DNA of 29,118 nt from JARIHC01 sp035546975 (GTDB lineage Bacteria; Patescibacteriota; Saccharimonadia; Saccharimonadales; UBA4665): NCBI GenBank assembly GCA_035546975.1, contig DASZVS010000007.1:1-29118 (forward strand), written 5' to 3'. Below the pieces are notes generated by a model, which was not told the DNA's origin, made no database searches, and worked only from the letters and a program-made list of their open reading frames with translations. Positions 1 to 6,855 of the stretch are shown piece by piece. The position numbers were made by a program, and so were the translations under genes. Numbering within the stretch: position 1 is the stretch's first letter; each line of letters opens with the position of its first letter.

Positions 1-2
1 CT

Positions 3-773
3 GACAGGCAGATTACGCGTGATGCGCAATCACCCGGCGAGGCGGTCGTTGATTACTTTATTGCTTGGCAAGCCCGTTTTTTGGCAAGGCAAATTAAAAA
101 AGATCCCGCTAGATATAAACCGGCCAGGCACGTCAGCATGGACCTGGCGGACCCCCATGCCATCGCTTTGAGTAGTATCGCGAATATGCCAAAAACCGCC
201 CAAGACCGCGAGCTCTATACGCACGCGGTAGCAAGCTTATATGATCCTCGGCAACACATTACCGGGAACATATTTGAGGAGTTACCTTTCGAGGATGGTT
301 CCTTAACCTTAATAACTGGCTTTGACGGTTATCCTTCATATTTCCAAAAAGACGAAACGATTCATGGGTCTGGCATGGACTGGGGTGAAATAGCACTCAA
401 TATTATGGAGGGGTGGTATAGGAAGCTGGCATATGGCGGTAAAATGGTCATATCACCATGGACGACATACAGGAGTAATTACCCACATTTCAAAAGTGAT
501 AAAAAAATCCTGGATGCTGTAAAGACAGAATTTAGCACCAGGACGGGCCAGCCGGTGCACGTAGTTAGGATTTCTAAAAAAGCTCTTGAAGGCTGGATGT
601 CTGATTCAGACAGGGATTTAGCTTCTAGCATTTCTCCTATGTTTAGCCGTGAAGATTTTATTGACACCGTCATTATCAATAAGCCAAATAAAAACTCTCA
701 TAAGTCAGCAGTAAAGGCTGCCGCTCAGCGGTCTGCTGGTTCTTTGGCGGTTACAGGCGAAAGTCAGGGCTAG
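3..773 (+). CDS. Class I SAM-dependent methyltransferase-like protein, 5' partial
   Basis: The frame is open to the left edge with no stop, so the start lies outside the window; the TTG at 81 is only the first internal start-like codon. The central part resembles the second half of a type-11 Rossmann methyltransferase: LPFEDGSLTLITG fits the acidic motif-IV strand, and about 60 residues later a helix and LAYGGKMVISPW fit the 'PGG' strand. The glycine-rich SAM-binding motif I would sit upstream and is not visible. The last 20 residues are Ala/Ser/Lys-rich and look like a disordered tail. Its 3' end overlaps the convergent CBS gene by 23 bp. The substrate cannot be named. The methyltransferase call is moderate because only the C-terminal half can be read. 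Confidence 0.55.
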   Translation, partial: DRQITRDAQSPGEAVVDYFIAWQARFLARQIKKDPARYKPARHVSMDLADPHAIALSSIANMPKTAQDRELYTHAVASLYDPRQHITGNIFEELPFEDGSLTLITGFDGYPSYFQKDETIHGSGMDWGEIALNIMEGWYRKLAYGGKMVISPWTTYRSNYPHFKSDKKILDAVKTEFSTRTGQPVHVVRISKKALEGWMSDSDRDLASSISPMFSREDFIDTVIINKPNKNSHKSAVKAAAQRSAGSLAVTGESQG

Positions 774-1479
774 CCAGATCCCAGGCGGTAATAATGCCGA
801 GTAATTTCTCGTCGGCTTTACCGTTATGCGTTATGAAAATCATGCCGATCCGCCGACGGACTTGTATGGCATCGTTGAATATCTCGTAGACTTCGCTGAG
901 CGTAGCCCCGCGCGCTACGAATTCAAATGATTCGCCGTTGTGGGCCGAGAGGGGCAGAAATTTTTCCATATCGCGAATTTTCATATCTTTGGTGATGATT
1001 GATTCGCCGTTCTCCGCCAGATAAGAGAGGATCGCGTTTTCGCTGAAGACGCCAACCATCTTGTCATTTTCAATAACTGGTACATGCGTGAAGATATTGT
1101 CATTCATTACTTTCATGACCTCCGCAAGATTCGCATCAGGCGTTGTTGTATATAGCTGTCCTGCCGGCACGGCTATGCTCAATGCGGTGAGCGGCTTCAT
1201 TAGCGCGTTGTGAATGTTCCGGTAGGCTTTTACGAGGCCTAGGTGGGGTTCTACGATCGGTTGGGCGACGGAGGGTATCGGGTTGTGCACCAGACTGTTT
1301 CTTATTTGCGCAACTGCCCGCATAAGTTGTTGGTTGCGGGCAACCACTGGATTTTTTGCCGATACTTCCTGGATAAGGAATGAGTGATCGGCAAATTTAT
1401 CTTGTTTGTATTCTTTGCGCAAGAAGTGGTCGACTTCGTTATAAAGACTTAAGAGTTCCTCGGCAGCGTTCTGGTTCAT
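751..1479 (-). CDS. HEPN-like domain fused to a CBS-domain pair
   Basis: A 242-residue cytosolic protein. The C-terminal two thirds hold two CBS repeats (about residues 105-155 and 185-240, ending GIITAWDL), the Bateman module that usually binds adenine nucleotides. The N-terminal 100 residues are all-helical and contain RNSLVH at residues 60-65, which matches the R-N-x3-H signature of HEPN ribonuclease-type domains. ATG 1479 is preferred over the in-frame ATG at 1503, because a TATAAT box on this strand (1486-1491) lies between them and places the transcript start at about 1479, giving a leaderless message. A terminator-like hairpin upstream separates it from the HdeD gene. CBS assignment is firm; HEPN rests on the motif and helicity. 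RNA cleavage controlled by nucleotide binding would be a reasonable but unproven role. Confidence 0.8.
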   Translation of the reverse strand: MNQNAAEELLSLYNEVDHFLRKEYKQDKFADHSFLIQEVSAKNPVVARNQQLMRAVAQIRNSLVHNPIPSVAQPIVEPHLGLVKAYRNIHNALMKPLTALSIAVPAGQLYTTTPDANLAEVMKVMNDNIFTHVPVIENDKMVGVFSENAILSYLAENGESIITKDMKIRDMEKFLPLSAHNGESFEFVARGATLSEVYEIFNDAIQVRRRIGMIFITHNGKADEKLLGIITAWDLASPDFRL

Positions 1480-1485
1480 GCGCGT

Positions 1486-1491
1486 ATTATA
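1486..1491 (-). promoter_or_regulatory. -10 box giving a leaderless CBS-gene transcript
   Basis: TATAAT on the minus strand, six nucleotides before the ATG at 1479. No -35 match and no ribosome binding site are seen, so transcription probably starts at the start codon itself. Confidence 0.55.
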
Positions 1492-1500
1492 CAGGAGAAA

Positions 1501-1531
1501 CAAAAACCCCTCGCCGGTGGAGAGCGAGGAG
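1501..1531 (-). terminator. Intrinsic terminator after the HdeD-like gene
   Basis: Read on the minus strand, CTCCTCGC and GCGAGGGG pair (one mismatch) around a 9-nt loop, followed by TTTTTG. It lies 30 bp past the HdeD-like stop codon and just before the CBS-gene promoter. Confidence 0.65.
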
Positions 1532-1561
1532 TTTCCGCTTGTTGGTTAGCTAAAAAGGCGC

Positions 1562-2110
1562 CTACTCGACCATTTTCTTGAGGTCGAGAGACATTGCAAT
1601 CATGATCGGACCAATGATCAGTGCGTAGAGTCCAAGGACCCATACAAAAGCTACGCCGGCGCGGGCTGGCTGGAATAGCAAGATGATGCCGGCTACGATA
1701 GCTAGCAAACTTGCGAATACCATCAGTACGCGGTTGGTGCTGGAGCTATTGTCGCTAAGCGCGGCTACGCCCTCAAGTACGCCCCTGATGATCAGGATGA
1801 AGCCGATCAAAAGGACAAGCGTTGCAAAGGTTACGCCTGGATGACGCAGTAAATACACGCCGACACCGAGTTCCAGGGCTCCGAGGAGCAAAATAAGAAA
1901 CCATGATGTCCGAGTGGCTATACCGCCAATGCCGTGTACGATGTCAACGATACCGGCTACCAAAATATATGCGCCAAAAAGATACAGCAAGGTCAGGATA
2001 GTCAGGCCCGGCCAGAATACTGCGGCGATCCCGAAAATAATCGCGATGACGCCCCTTAATGATAGTGTCCACCAGTAGTCCGCTATGAAGCGTTTTTCTG
2101 CCGCGTTCAT
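1562..2110 (-). CDS. HdeD-family (DUF308) membrane protein
   Basis: A 182-residue protein with six predicted membrane helices arranged as three hairpins, the full usual length of the HdeD/DUF308 family. The repeated pattern of a helix followed by WPG or HPG and a second helix (FWPGLTILTLLYLFGAYIL; RHPGVTFATLVLLIGFILI) is typical. E. coli HdeD contributes to acid resistance at high cell density; whether this homolog does is unknown. The start is well set: GGAGGGA at 2115-2121 sits just before the ATG. It is a single-gene unit with a downstream terminator. Family assignment is confident, physiological role is not. Confidence 0.85.
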   Translation of the reverse strand: MNAAEKRFIADYWWTLSLRGVIAIIFGIAAVFWPGLTILTLLYLFGAYILVAGIVDIVHGIGGIATRTSWFLILLLGALELGVGVYLLRHPGVTFATLVLLIGFILIIRGVLEGVAALSDNSSSTNRVLMVFASLLAIVAGIILLFQPARAGVAFVWVLGLYALIIGPIMIAMSLDLKKMVE

Positions 2111-2114
2111 AAGC

Positions 2115-2121
2115 TCCCTCC
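2115..2121 (-). promoter_or_regulatory. Shine-Dalgarno site of the HdeD-like gene
   Basis: GGAGGGA on the minus strand, four nucleotides before ATG 2110. It shows that canonical anti-SD pairing operates in this genome, in contrast to the many leaderless genes nearby. Confidence 0.7.
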
Positions 2122-2252
2122 ATTTGTTAAATGCACCTTAATCATCCACCCCGTTGCGTTTCTTGTCAATTCTTTTAAGTATTTTTACAGCTTGTTTTGC
2201 TATGTCCCTGATGGAACCGAAGGAGCTAAACCATAAGCATTATATAACATAC

Positions 2253-2282
2253 TTGACATCACGTAAATTGTAGGAATATAGT
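2253..2282 (+). promoter_or_regulatory. Strong sigma-70-type promoter of the surface-protein gene
   Basis: TTGACA (2253-2258), an 18-bp spacer, then TATAGT (2277-2282). It is among the few promoters in the window with a consensus -35, which fits high expression of an abundant secreted protein. A strong ribosome site, GGGAGG at 2308-2313, follows. Confidence 0.7.
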
Positions 2283-2319
2283 GAGAGCACCTTATTATAA
2301 ATTAATTGGGAGGTAAGGT

Positions 2320-2913
2320 ATGCGTAAAATTAAATACACCCTGAGTGCAGGTGCGGCGTCGGCTGCTTTGGCACTTGGGCTGACGGTAGCACCTGCAGCT
2401 GCTATGCCGTCTGGCAACTACAACAGCAACAATAACTACAAGAGCAACAACTCTTGGAGCAGAACCTACAATCACTCTGACAATCATTCAACCAATGTCA
2501 CGGGTAACTGTAGCGCTGTCATTAACAGCAGTGTTAGCCAAAATCAGGCAAGCAGCACTGACCAGAACAATGAGTCTACCGGCGGTGGTTCTTTGTGGGG
2601 TAACAATGGCAACTACAGCCATAACAGCAACAACTCCACTACTACGCAGACTCAATCAGGCGGCGTTAACTTTGCTCCTGATTGCAGCACCACAAACACC
2701 ACGAACGTAACACAGGTTGCTGCTGCTTCCGACCCAGCTAAGGCCGCTCCGGCTGCTGCTGCCCAGGTGGTTGCTCCTACCGGCGGCGTTCACGCTGGTG
2801 CAGGTGGCGCTCTCAAAGGTGTTTCGAGCGTTCCATCTATCGCTGGTCTCGTTGGTTCCGTCGGAACTGCCGGCATCGGCTTGGCACTGCGCAAACGCGC
2901 TATGCAGCTCTAA
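2320..2913 (+). CDS. Secreted Asn/Ser/Thr-rich surface protein with sortase-type C-terminal signal
   Basis: A 197-residue exported protein. Residues 1-28 are a signal peptide (basic MRKIKY, hydrophobic core, cleavage probably after APAAA). The mature part to about residue 130 is low-complexity, dominated by Asn, Ser and Thr, with two widely spaced cysteines (GNCSAV, PDCSTT) that could form one disulfide. An Ala/Pro linker follows, then APTGGVHAG, a 20-residue hydrophobic stretch and a basic tail LRKRAMQL: the motif/helix/positive-tail architecture of a cell-wall sorting signal. The sortase gene begins 96 bp downstream on the same strand, so it is likely the dedicated substrate. It has a consensus promoter and strong ribosome site. 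No enzyme domain is seen; a fibre, glycan-bearing or adhesive surface role is inference. Confidence 0.8.
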   Translation: MRKIKYTLSAGAASAALALGLTVAPAAAMPSGNYNSNNNYKSNNSWSRTYNHSDNHSTNVTGNCSAVINSSVSQNQASSTDQNNESTGGGSLWGNNGNYSHNSNNSTTTQTQSGGVNFAPDCSTTNTTNVTQVAAASDPAKAAPAAAAQVVAPTGGVHAGAGGALKGVSSVPSIAGLVGSVGTAGIGLALRKRAMQL

Positions 2914-2945
2914 TATATAAGAGCTATATTGCCTATAGCAGGCAA

Positions 2946-2982
2946 AAGAGTGGCGATCGGGCGCAGGCCGGTTGCCACTCTT
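2946..2982 (+). terminator. Hairpin between surface-protein and sortase genes (partial terminator)
   Basis: AAGAGTGGC (2946-2954) pairs perfectly with GCCACTCTT (2974-2982) around a GC-rich loop. Only a weak T run follows, so it may act as a leaky terminator or 3'-stabilising element that lets the substrate gene be expressed above the sortase. Confidence 0.5.
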
Positions 2983-3009
2983 ATCACATAAGAGCATATA
3001 AGGATGAAA

Positions 3010-3831
3010 ATGACCTGGCGAGCTAAACAGTATCATTTGCGAATCACTCCATCTAAGGAGTTTCTCCTCACGCTGCGCCGCTTCAACACACCGAAAGCCC
3101 GGCGTTCCAAACAGTATAAGCAGCTTGTCGTAACTTTGCCGGCAGGCTCTGTAAAAGAGCTGGCCCTCAGAATTAAGCCGGTCCCCCGCCCGCGTTCAAT
3201 CCGCCAGAAGACAGGCTGGCAGAAGGTCTTAGAGTATCAGGTTACCCTTTCTATTGTGATGGTTTTATTTGGCCTAACAGGAGCTGTTTATTTTGGGATG
3301 CAGATTTACGCGGGCCATAAGATTGAGCCGGTAAAAACATTTAGTTCGACAACTCCCGTGCCATTGGCCGCTAAGGCCTTACCCGCTTCGGTACCGACGC
3401 ATATTAGCGCTCCATCAGTCGGAATCGATGCCAGCGTTATGACGGTTGGCCGTGATTCGGACGGTAGTATTCAAATGCCACCGCTCTTTGACTGGACAAC
3501 GGGTTGGTACAAATATAGTCCTTCGCCCGGTCAAGTCGGGCCATCGGTGATAGTCGGCCATGTTGACACATACAAAGGCATATCAGTTTTCTGGCGCCTG
3601 CGGGATTTGCAACGCGGCGATATTATTGACGTAACCCGGGCAGATGGCCGGACGGTAAAATTCAAAGTCACCGCTCTCAAGCAATTTAATCAGAATAACT
3701 TTCCGACGCAAGAAGTGTACGGCAACATACAATATCCTGGATTACGGCTTATAACTTGCGGCGGTTCCTTCGACCAGCAAACAGAAAGCTACACTCAGAA
3801 TACTGTCGTATATGCCTTCATGGTTTCGTAG
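3010..3831 (+). CDS. Sortase (class E/F-like transpeptidase)
   Basis: A 273-residue type II membrane protein: an unusually long basic cytosolic N-terminus (about 78 residues), one membrane helix (VTLSIVMVLFGLTGAVYFGM), a Pro/Ala linker and a C-terminal sortase barrel of about 140 residues. Catalytic His lies in VGHVDTYKG (about residue 184) and catalytic Cys in LITCGG (about residue 250); the CGGSFD and NTVVYA strands resemble classes E/F. It would cleave the sorting signals seen at 2320, 13326 and 25542 and transfer them to an acceptor. Oddity: no Arg follows the Cys, where SYTQN stands in place of the usual Arg-containing strand. ATG 3010 is preferred to 3004 because AAGG at 3000-3003 abuts the latter. 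It follows the surface-protein gene. Confidence 0.85.
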   Translation: MTWRAKQYHLRITPSKEFLLTLRRFNTPKARRSKQYKQLVVTLPAGSVKELALRIKPVPRPRSIRQKTGWQKVLEYQVTLSIVMVLFGLTGAVYFGMQIYAGHKIEPVKTFSSTTPVPLAAKALPASVPTHISAPSVGIDASVMTVGRDSDGSIQMPPLFDWTTGWYKYSPSPGQVGPSVIVGHVDTYKGISVFWRLRDLQRGDIIDVTRADGRTVKFKVTALKQFNQNNFPTQEVYGNIQYPGLRLITCGGSFDQQTESYTQNTVVYAFMVS

Positions 3832-3894
3832 ACACTTCAAATAATGTTAGGTTGTTTTTTTATGCTAATGCGCTGCCAGTAACGGAATGTGCGC

Positions 3895-3900
3895 TATACT
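3895..3900 (+). promoter_or_regulatory. -10 box of the methyltransferase/K+ channel operon
   Basis: TATACT, with the transcript start expected near 3906-3907. It lies inside the longest possible reading frame (ATG 3887), so that ATG is probably not transcribed and the downstream GTG 3932 is favoured. Confidence 0.45.
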
Positions 3901-3931
3901 GTTGTATGTACACCTAAGTGGCGTTTTTCCC

Positions 3932-4645
3932 GTGGACCAGCCAATTGATTATACCGAACACGACTTAAACCGGGCATTCACTGCATTGCACGCTAAGAAG
4001 CCGTATGAAATAAAAAGCCTTGGCGGCGCTATTATCACTCTCAAAGATAAAGTTTTTGTTCCTGATTCACTCGTTTTCGGACTGGCTAATTTTGGTAGCC
4101 AGTTTCTCGCGGAGCATCATGAAGTCCGCGCGGTGGCCGACCTCGGTACCGGCTCGGGCGTATTAGCGGTTTCATTAGCAAAACTGTATCCTCATAAAAA
4201 GTTTTCCGCGTTTGATATCTCTCCAGCTGCCATTGGGCTTGCAAAAGAAAATGCCCGGATAAACCAGCTGCATAATCTCAAGGTTGTTATGAGCCGTCCG
4301 CACGAATGGGTACCCTCGGCGTACCGCGAGCCGGTCGATCTTATTATCTCTAATCCTCCATTTATAGGAAGAGACGAGTGGAATGATCCGCAATTATTTA
4401 AGAATTTTCCCGATGGGAAATACCAGCCAAAACAAGCGATGAAAACGGGCGACCGTTACGGCTTTAGCGCTTATATCGCCATAGTAGAAACGGCCCTTCA
4501 CCGGAAGGTGCGCTGGGTTATATTCAGGGCGAACGGCGCTTACTCCGATATGCTTATAGAAAAATTACGCCCATATGCTGCAAAGCTTACTACGCACATG
4601 TCGAATGCCTGCCCTATTATCGTATTAGAGTTGCCCGCTGCATAA
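3932..4645 (+). CDS. NPPF-type class I methyltransferase (PrmC/HemK-like)
   Basis: About 237 residues. Motif I is DLGTGSGVLAVSLA, the acidic residue after strand 2 is in SAFDISPAA, and motif IV is SNPPFIG: the N-P-P-F/Y tetrad that positions a planar nitrogen (Gln side chain or N6 of adenine). The layout resembles PrmC/HemK and TrmN6-type enzymes, but the PrmC N-terminal helical domain is absent or reduced to some 50 residues, and PrmC normally has NPPY. Modification of release-factor Gln, a ribosomal protein or tRNA adenine are all possible. The start is uncertain: an in-frame ATG at 3887 lies upstream of the -10 box, so GTG 3932 is proposed. The K+ channel gene follows after 22 bp, probably in one transcript. 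Confidence 0.75.
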   Translation: MDQPIDYTEHDLNRAFTALHAKKPYEIKSLGGAIITLKDKVFVPDSLVFGLANFGSQFLAEHHEVRAVADLGTGSGVLAVSLAKLYPHKKFSAFDISPAAIGLAKENARINQLHNLKVVMSRPHEWVPSAYREPVDLIISNPPFIGRDEWNDPQLFKNFPDGKYQPKQAMKTGDRYGFSAYIAIVETALHRKVRWVIFRANGAYSDMLIEKLRPYAAKLTTHMSNACPIIVLELPAA

Positions 4646-4667
4646 TGTAGCAAGGAGATATTTTGCA

Positions 4668-5012
4668 ATGAAAGAATCTGAAACTAAACAGCTCGCGGAG
4701 CAATATGCTTATCGCTTGATAGTAAGCGCAGCGATTATTATTTTGGCGATCGGCACGGTCGTGTACCATTTGGTTGAAAAAATGACGTGGGTAAACGCTT
4801 ATTATTTTAGCGTGGTTACGTTGTCGACGGTCGGCTACGGCGACATTACGCCGCACACAACCTTCGGCAAAATTTTCACGACGTTTTATATTTTTGCCGG
4901 TGTGGGCATTATCGCTTCGTTTGTGAGCGTGGTCGTGCGCCGCCGCGGCGCAAAGATTAAGGCCCGCCAGGATAAACGGCAAGCGAACCGCAGTCTCTCA
5001 GACGTCGATTAG
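4668..5012 (+). CDS. Two-helix potassium channel
   Basis: A 114-residue membrane protein with the minimal K+ channel plan: inner helix 1 (residues about 15-38), pore helix and selectivity filter TVGYGD within STVGYGDITP, and helix 2 (about 70-88) followed by a highly basic tail (RRRGAKIKARQDKRQ). It would assemble as a tetramer like KcsA-type Ion_trans_2 channels. No RCK or other gating domain is fused, so gating is probably by voltage, pH or lipid, or by a separate partner. AAGGAG at 4652-4657 sets the ATG. It is downstream of the NPPF methyltransferase (22-bp gap) and convergent with the GAP-like gene 10 bp away. Confidence 0.9.
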   Translation: MKESETKQLAEQYAYRLIVSAAIIILAIGTVVYHLVEKMTWVNAYYFSVVTLSTVGYGDITPHTTFGKIFTTFYIFAGVGIIASFVSVVVRRRGAKIKARQDKRQANRSLSDVD

Positions 5013-5022
5013 CAAAACGTTT

Positions 5023-5658
5023 TTATGTCAGAATCAAGTATATAAAGACACAATAAACAACAATGTTTACCAGCCAGCTATTATGCTGGATCCAGTCGCG
5101 CATTTTAGGAATGGTCCGGCTGGCGCGTTTTCGGAAGGCTAAAAACGCCAATAACGGTGAGCCGGCAAGAAGCAGTACGACTGCTATAAAGGGAATAATG
5201 CTGACTAGATCTCCTGCGGACCAGCCGTGTCCTGCCAGGTGCAACCCCACTGTAACCATAACGATAAAATCCCCTGGCATCAGGCAGAATAATGGTATAG
5301 CTAGCTTAAAGGCGCCTGCTGGTGTGAAGTCTTGCAATTTACTCAGCCATTTCGGCGGTTTGGAGGTAGCGCGCGTAAGATATGAGCGGATAGCGGCAAA
5401 TACCAATAGGCCGATTAGGATTACTTCAACTACGGTTACCTTTTTAGGGGCATTGCCGTGGGCGTCTGCCGATATGCCAAAAGCACGCGCGAGCAGGAAG
5501 ACGGCAGATATGAATATGGCTGTGGTGCACAAAATGCCAAGAAGATAACCGGCACTGACTTTAACGGGATCGCGCTTGCTCGTAATAAATATTATAGAAG
5601 CGAGCATTTGGGGACCGGCAACCATAGTGATGGCAAGCGGTAAAATCTCGAGCTGCAT
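5023..5658 (-). CDS. GAP/LysE-superfamily integral membrane protein
   Basis: A 211-residue protein with six membrane helices. The opening (LPLAITMVAGPQMLASIIFITSKRDPVKVSAGYLLGILC), a short basic loop after helix 1, and a second half beginning with a helix rich in Phe/Leu and a conserved Pro (IPLFCLMPGDFIV) match the GAP family (Sap-like, distantly LysE-related), whose mycobacterial member is linked to glycolipid export. The exported substrate here is unknown. The start codon lies six nucleotides after a TGGTATAGT extended -10, so translation is probably leaderless. Downstream it converges with the K+ channel. Fold assignment is fairly safe; the function is not. Confidence 0.65.
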   Translation of the reverse strand: MQLEILPLAITMVAGPQMLASIIFITSKRDPVKVSAGYLLGILCTTAIFISAVFLLARAFGISADAHGNAPKKVTVVEVILIGLLVFAAIRSYLTRATSKPPKWLSKLQDFTPAGAFKLAIPLFCLMPGDFIVMVTVGLHLAGHGWSAGDLVSIIPFIAVVLLLAGSPLLAFLAFRKRASRTIPKMRDWIQHNSWLVNIVVYCVFIYLILT

Positions 5659-5664
5659 GGCTTA

Positions 5665-5673
5665 ACTATACCA
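5665..5673 (-). promoter_or_regulatory. Extended -10 promoter, leaderless start of the GAP-like gene
   Basis: TGG followed by TATAGT on the minus strand, with exactly six nucleotides between the box and ATG 5658. No ribosome site is present. Confidence 0.6.
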
Positions 5674-5704
5674 GACCGGCTATTCTTCCCTAGTACGCTT
5701 GTGG

Positions 5705-6805
5705 TTATAACAGGATTTTTACTTTCCGGTCAGCGAAGAGCGCCCCAATCAAAACGGCAATGAGGCCGTAGATGAAATTTAGGTTAGGAACATGGCTATG
5801 CATGATCGCCACTAGAGTACTGGCAACAAAAATCGTCGGAAAAATCATGCCGCCTCGATACCCCATTGCCTTAGACCAGCCGATAGCGGCGATCTTAACC
5901 AATACTACCCATAAAAGGCCGTCTGTGCCTAATGCCGCCGCTTGCTGGAGCATGGGCACAATGGATTTATTGCCGGTGAATTCTACTAAGTGCCCGCCCG
6001 CCAGATAAAGAGCTGCCAAACCGGCTGCCGCTACCAGCGCTCTAAGCCACCATGGGCGTTTAAGGACCGCCGCGTGTAGGATGGACGCAGCCCGATGCAA
6101 CCATCCTGTAACATACGTGATCGCGTAGCCGGCAACCAGCAAAATGATGAGGCCCAGGAGGCTGCGAAAATTAAAATACCAATTAGTAGGCGGCAGTGAT
6201 ACGTACGGTTTGGATGACAATACGCCGAGGAGCCATATGGTGCTGCCGGCTGCTACGGCCGATATGGCAATGAGTACGGGCCGAAGTTGGAGTTTGGTTT
6301 GTTTGCGAATTAGAAGCAGCCCGAGCATGCCGATGATGAAAGAATTGAAAAATGCTGCAAACAGAGCCACCAAGCCAGCAGCACCCATGAGCTTGGTGCT
6401 CTGGCTTGAATTGCCGAAAAACCGGCTGCCAATGTACGCGCCAAGCAGCGTGCAGGCCGGGACGAGAATGGCTTCAGGCCCCAATGAGGCGCCTGCTAAG
6501 AGAGATAAAAAACCGAGAAAGAGTATTTTGCTGAAATTTGCAATTGTCGGTTTCGGCGCGTCGCCAAGCCCGTGGCTCTCCTGCCGTTCCGATGTCCGAT
6601 CTAGGGCATGCTGCGCGCCAAAGTACATAAGTGCCAACAGGAGGCACATCGGGACAACAAGCAGACGGTGCTGGTCCGTATCAATCCAGTTAAGCCATAG
6701 CGCGTCGATTGCATTGTGTGCCGCTGCTTCGAAAACATAATATGTGATTGCGACGCCGATGCCTGTAAGCAGAGCTACTGCCAGTAATTTCAAAAGCCGC
6801 ACCAT
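5705..6805 (-). CDS. ClC-type chloride channel/transporter
   Basis: A 366-residue polytopic membrane protein of the voltage-gated ClC family. Diagnostic segments are GASLGPEAILV (equivalent to the GREGP loop) and GYRGGMIFPTIFVAS (equivalent to GGIFAP). In GASLGPEA the position of the E. coli gating glutamate Glu148 is Leu, and the GSGIP-type serine motif is not recognisable (HGLGDAPKP stands there), so transport behaviour may differ from the Cl-/H+ exchanger; a fluoride or anion channel role cannot be excluded. At 366 residues it is short for a ClC (usually 400 or more). ATG 6805 is chosen because TATACT lies seven nucleotides before it, inside the longer frame from 6838. Confidence 0.8.
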   Translation of the reverse strand: MVRLLKLLAVALLTGIGVAITYYVFEAAAHNAIDALWLNWIDTDQHRLLVVPMCLLLALMYFGAQHALDRTSERQESHGLGDAPKPTIANFSKILFLGFLSLLAGASLGPEAILVPACTLLGAYIGSRFFGNSSQSTKLMGAAGLVALFAAFFNSFIIGMLGLLLIRKQTKLQLRPVLIAISAVAAGSTIWLLGVLSSKPYVSLPPTNWYFNFRSLLGLIILLVAGYAITYVTGWLHRAASILHAAVLKRPWWLRALVAAAGLAALYLAGGHLVEFTGNKSIVPMLQQAAALGTDGLLWVVLVKIAAIGWSKAMGYRGGMIFPTIFVASTLVAIMHSHVPNLNFIYGLIAVLIGALFADRKVKILL

Positions 6806-6812
6806 GCCTTTT

Positions 6813-6818
6813 AGTATA
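6813..6818 (-). promoter_or_regulatory. -10 box of the ClC gene
   Basis: TATACT on the minus strand, seven nucleotides before ATG 6805. The intervening AAAAGGC could give very weak SD pairing, but a leaderless or near-leaderless message is more likely. Confidence 0.5.
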
Positions 6819-6855
6819 ACCGTGCCGGCTAGCCCCACTTATACCAAATGCCTGC

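Noticed and set aside
1480..1503. ATG 1503 as start of the CBS gene
   Set aside because: The intervening codons contain the TATAAT box placing the transcript start at about 1479, and the upstream terminator's T run overlaps this ATG.
4983..5022. AAAACGTTTT between the convergent K+ channel and GAP-like genes as a terminator
   Set aside because: A 10-bp AT palindrome without a GC stem or loop is too weak to call.
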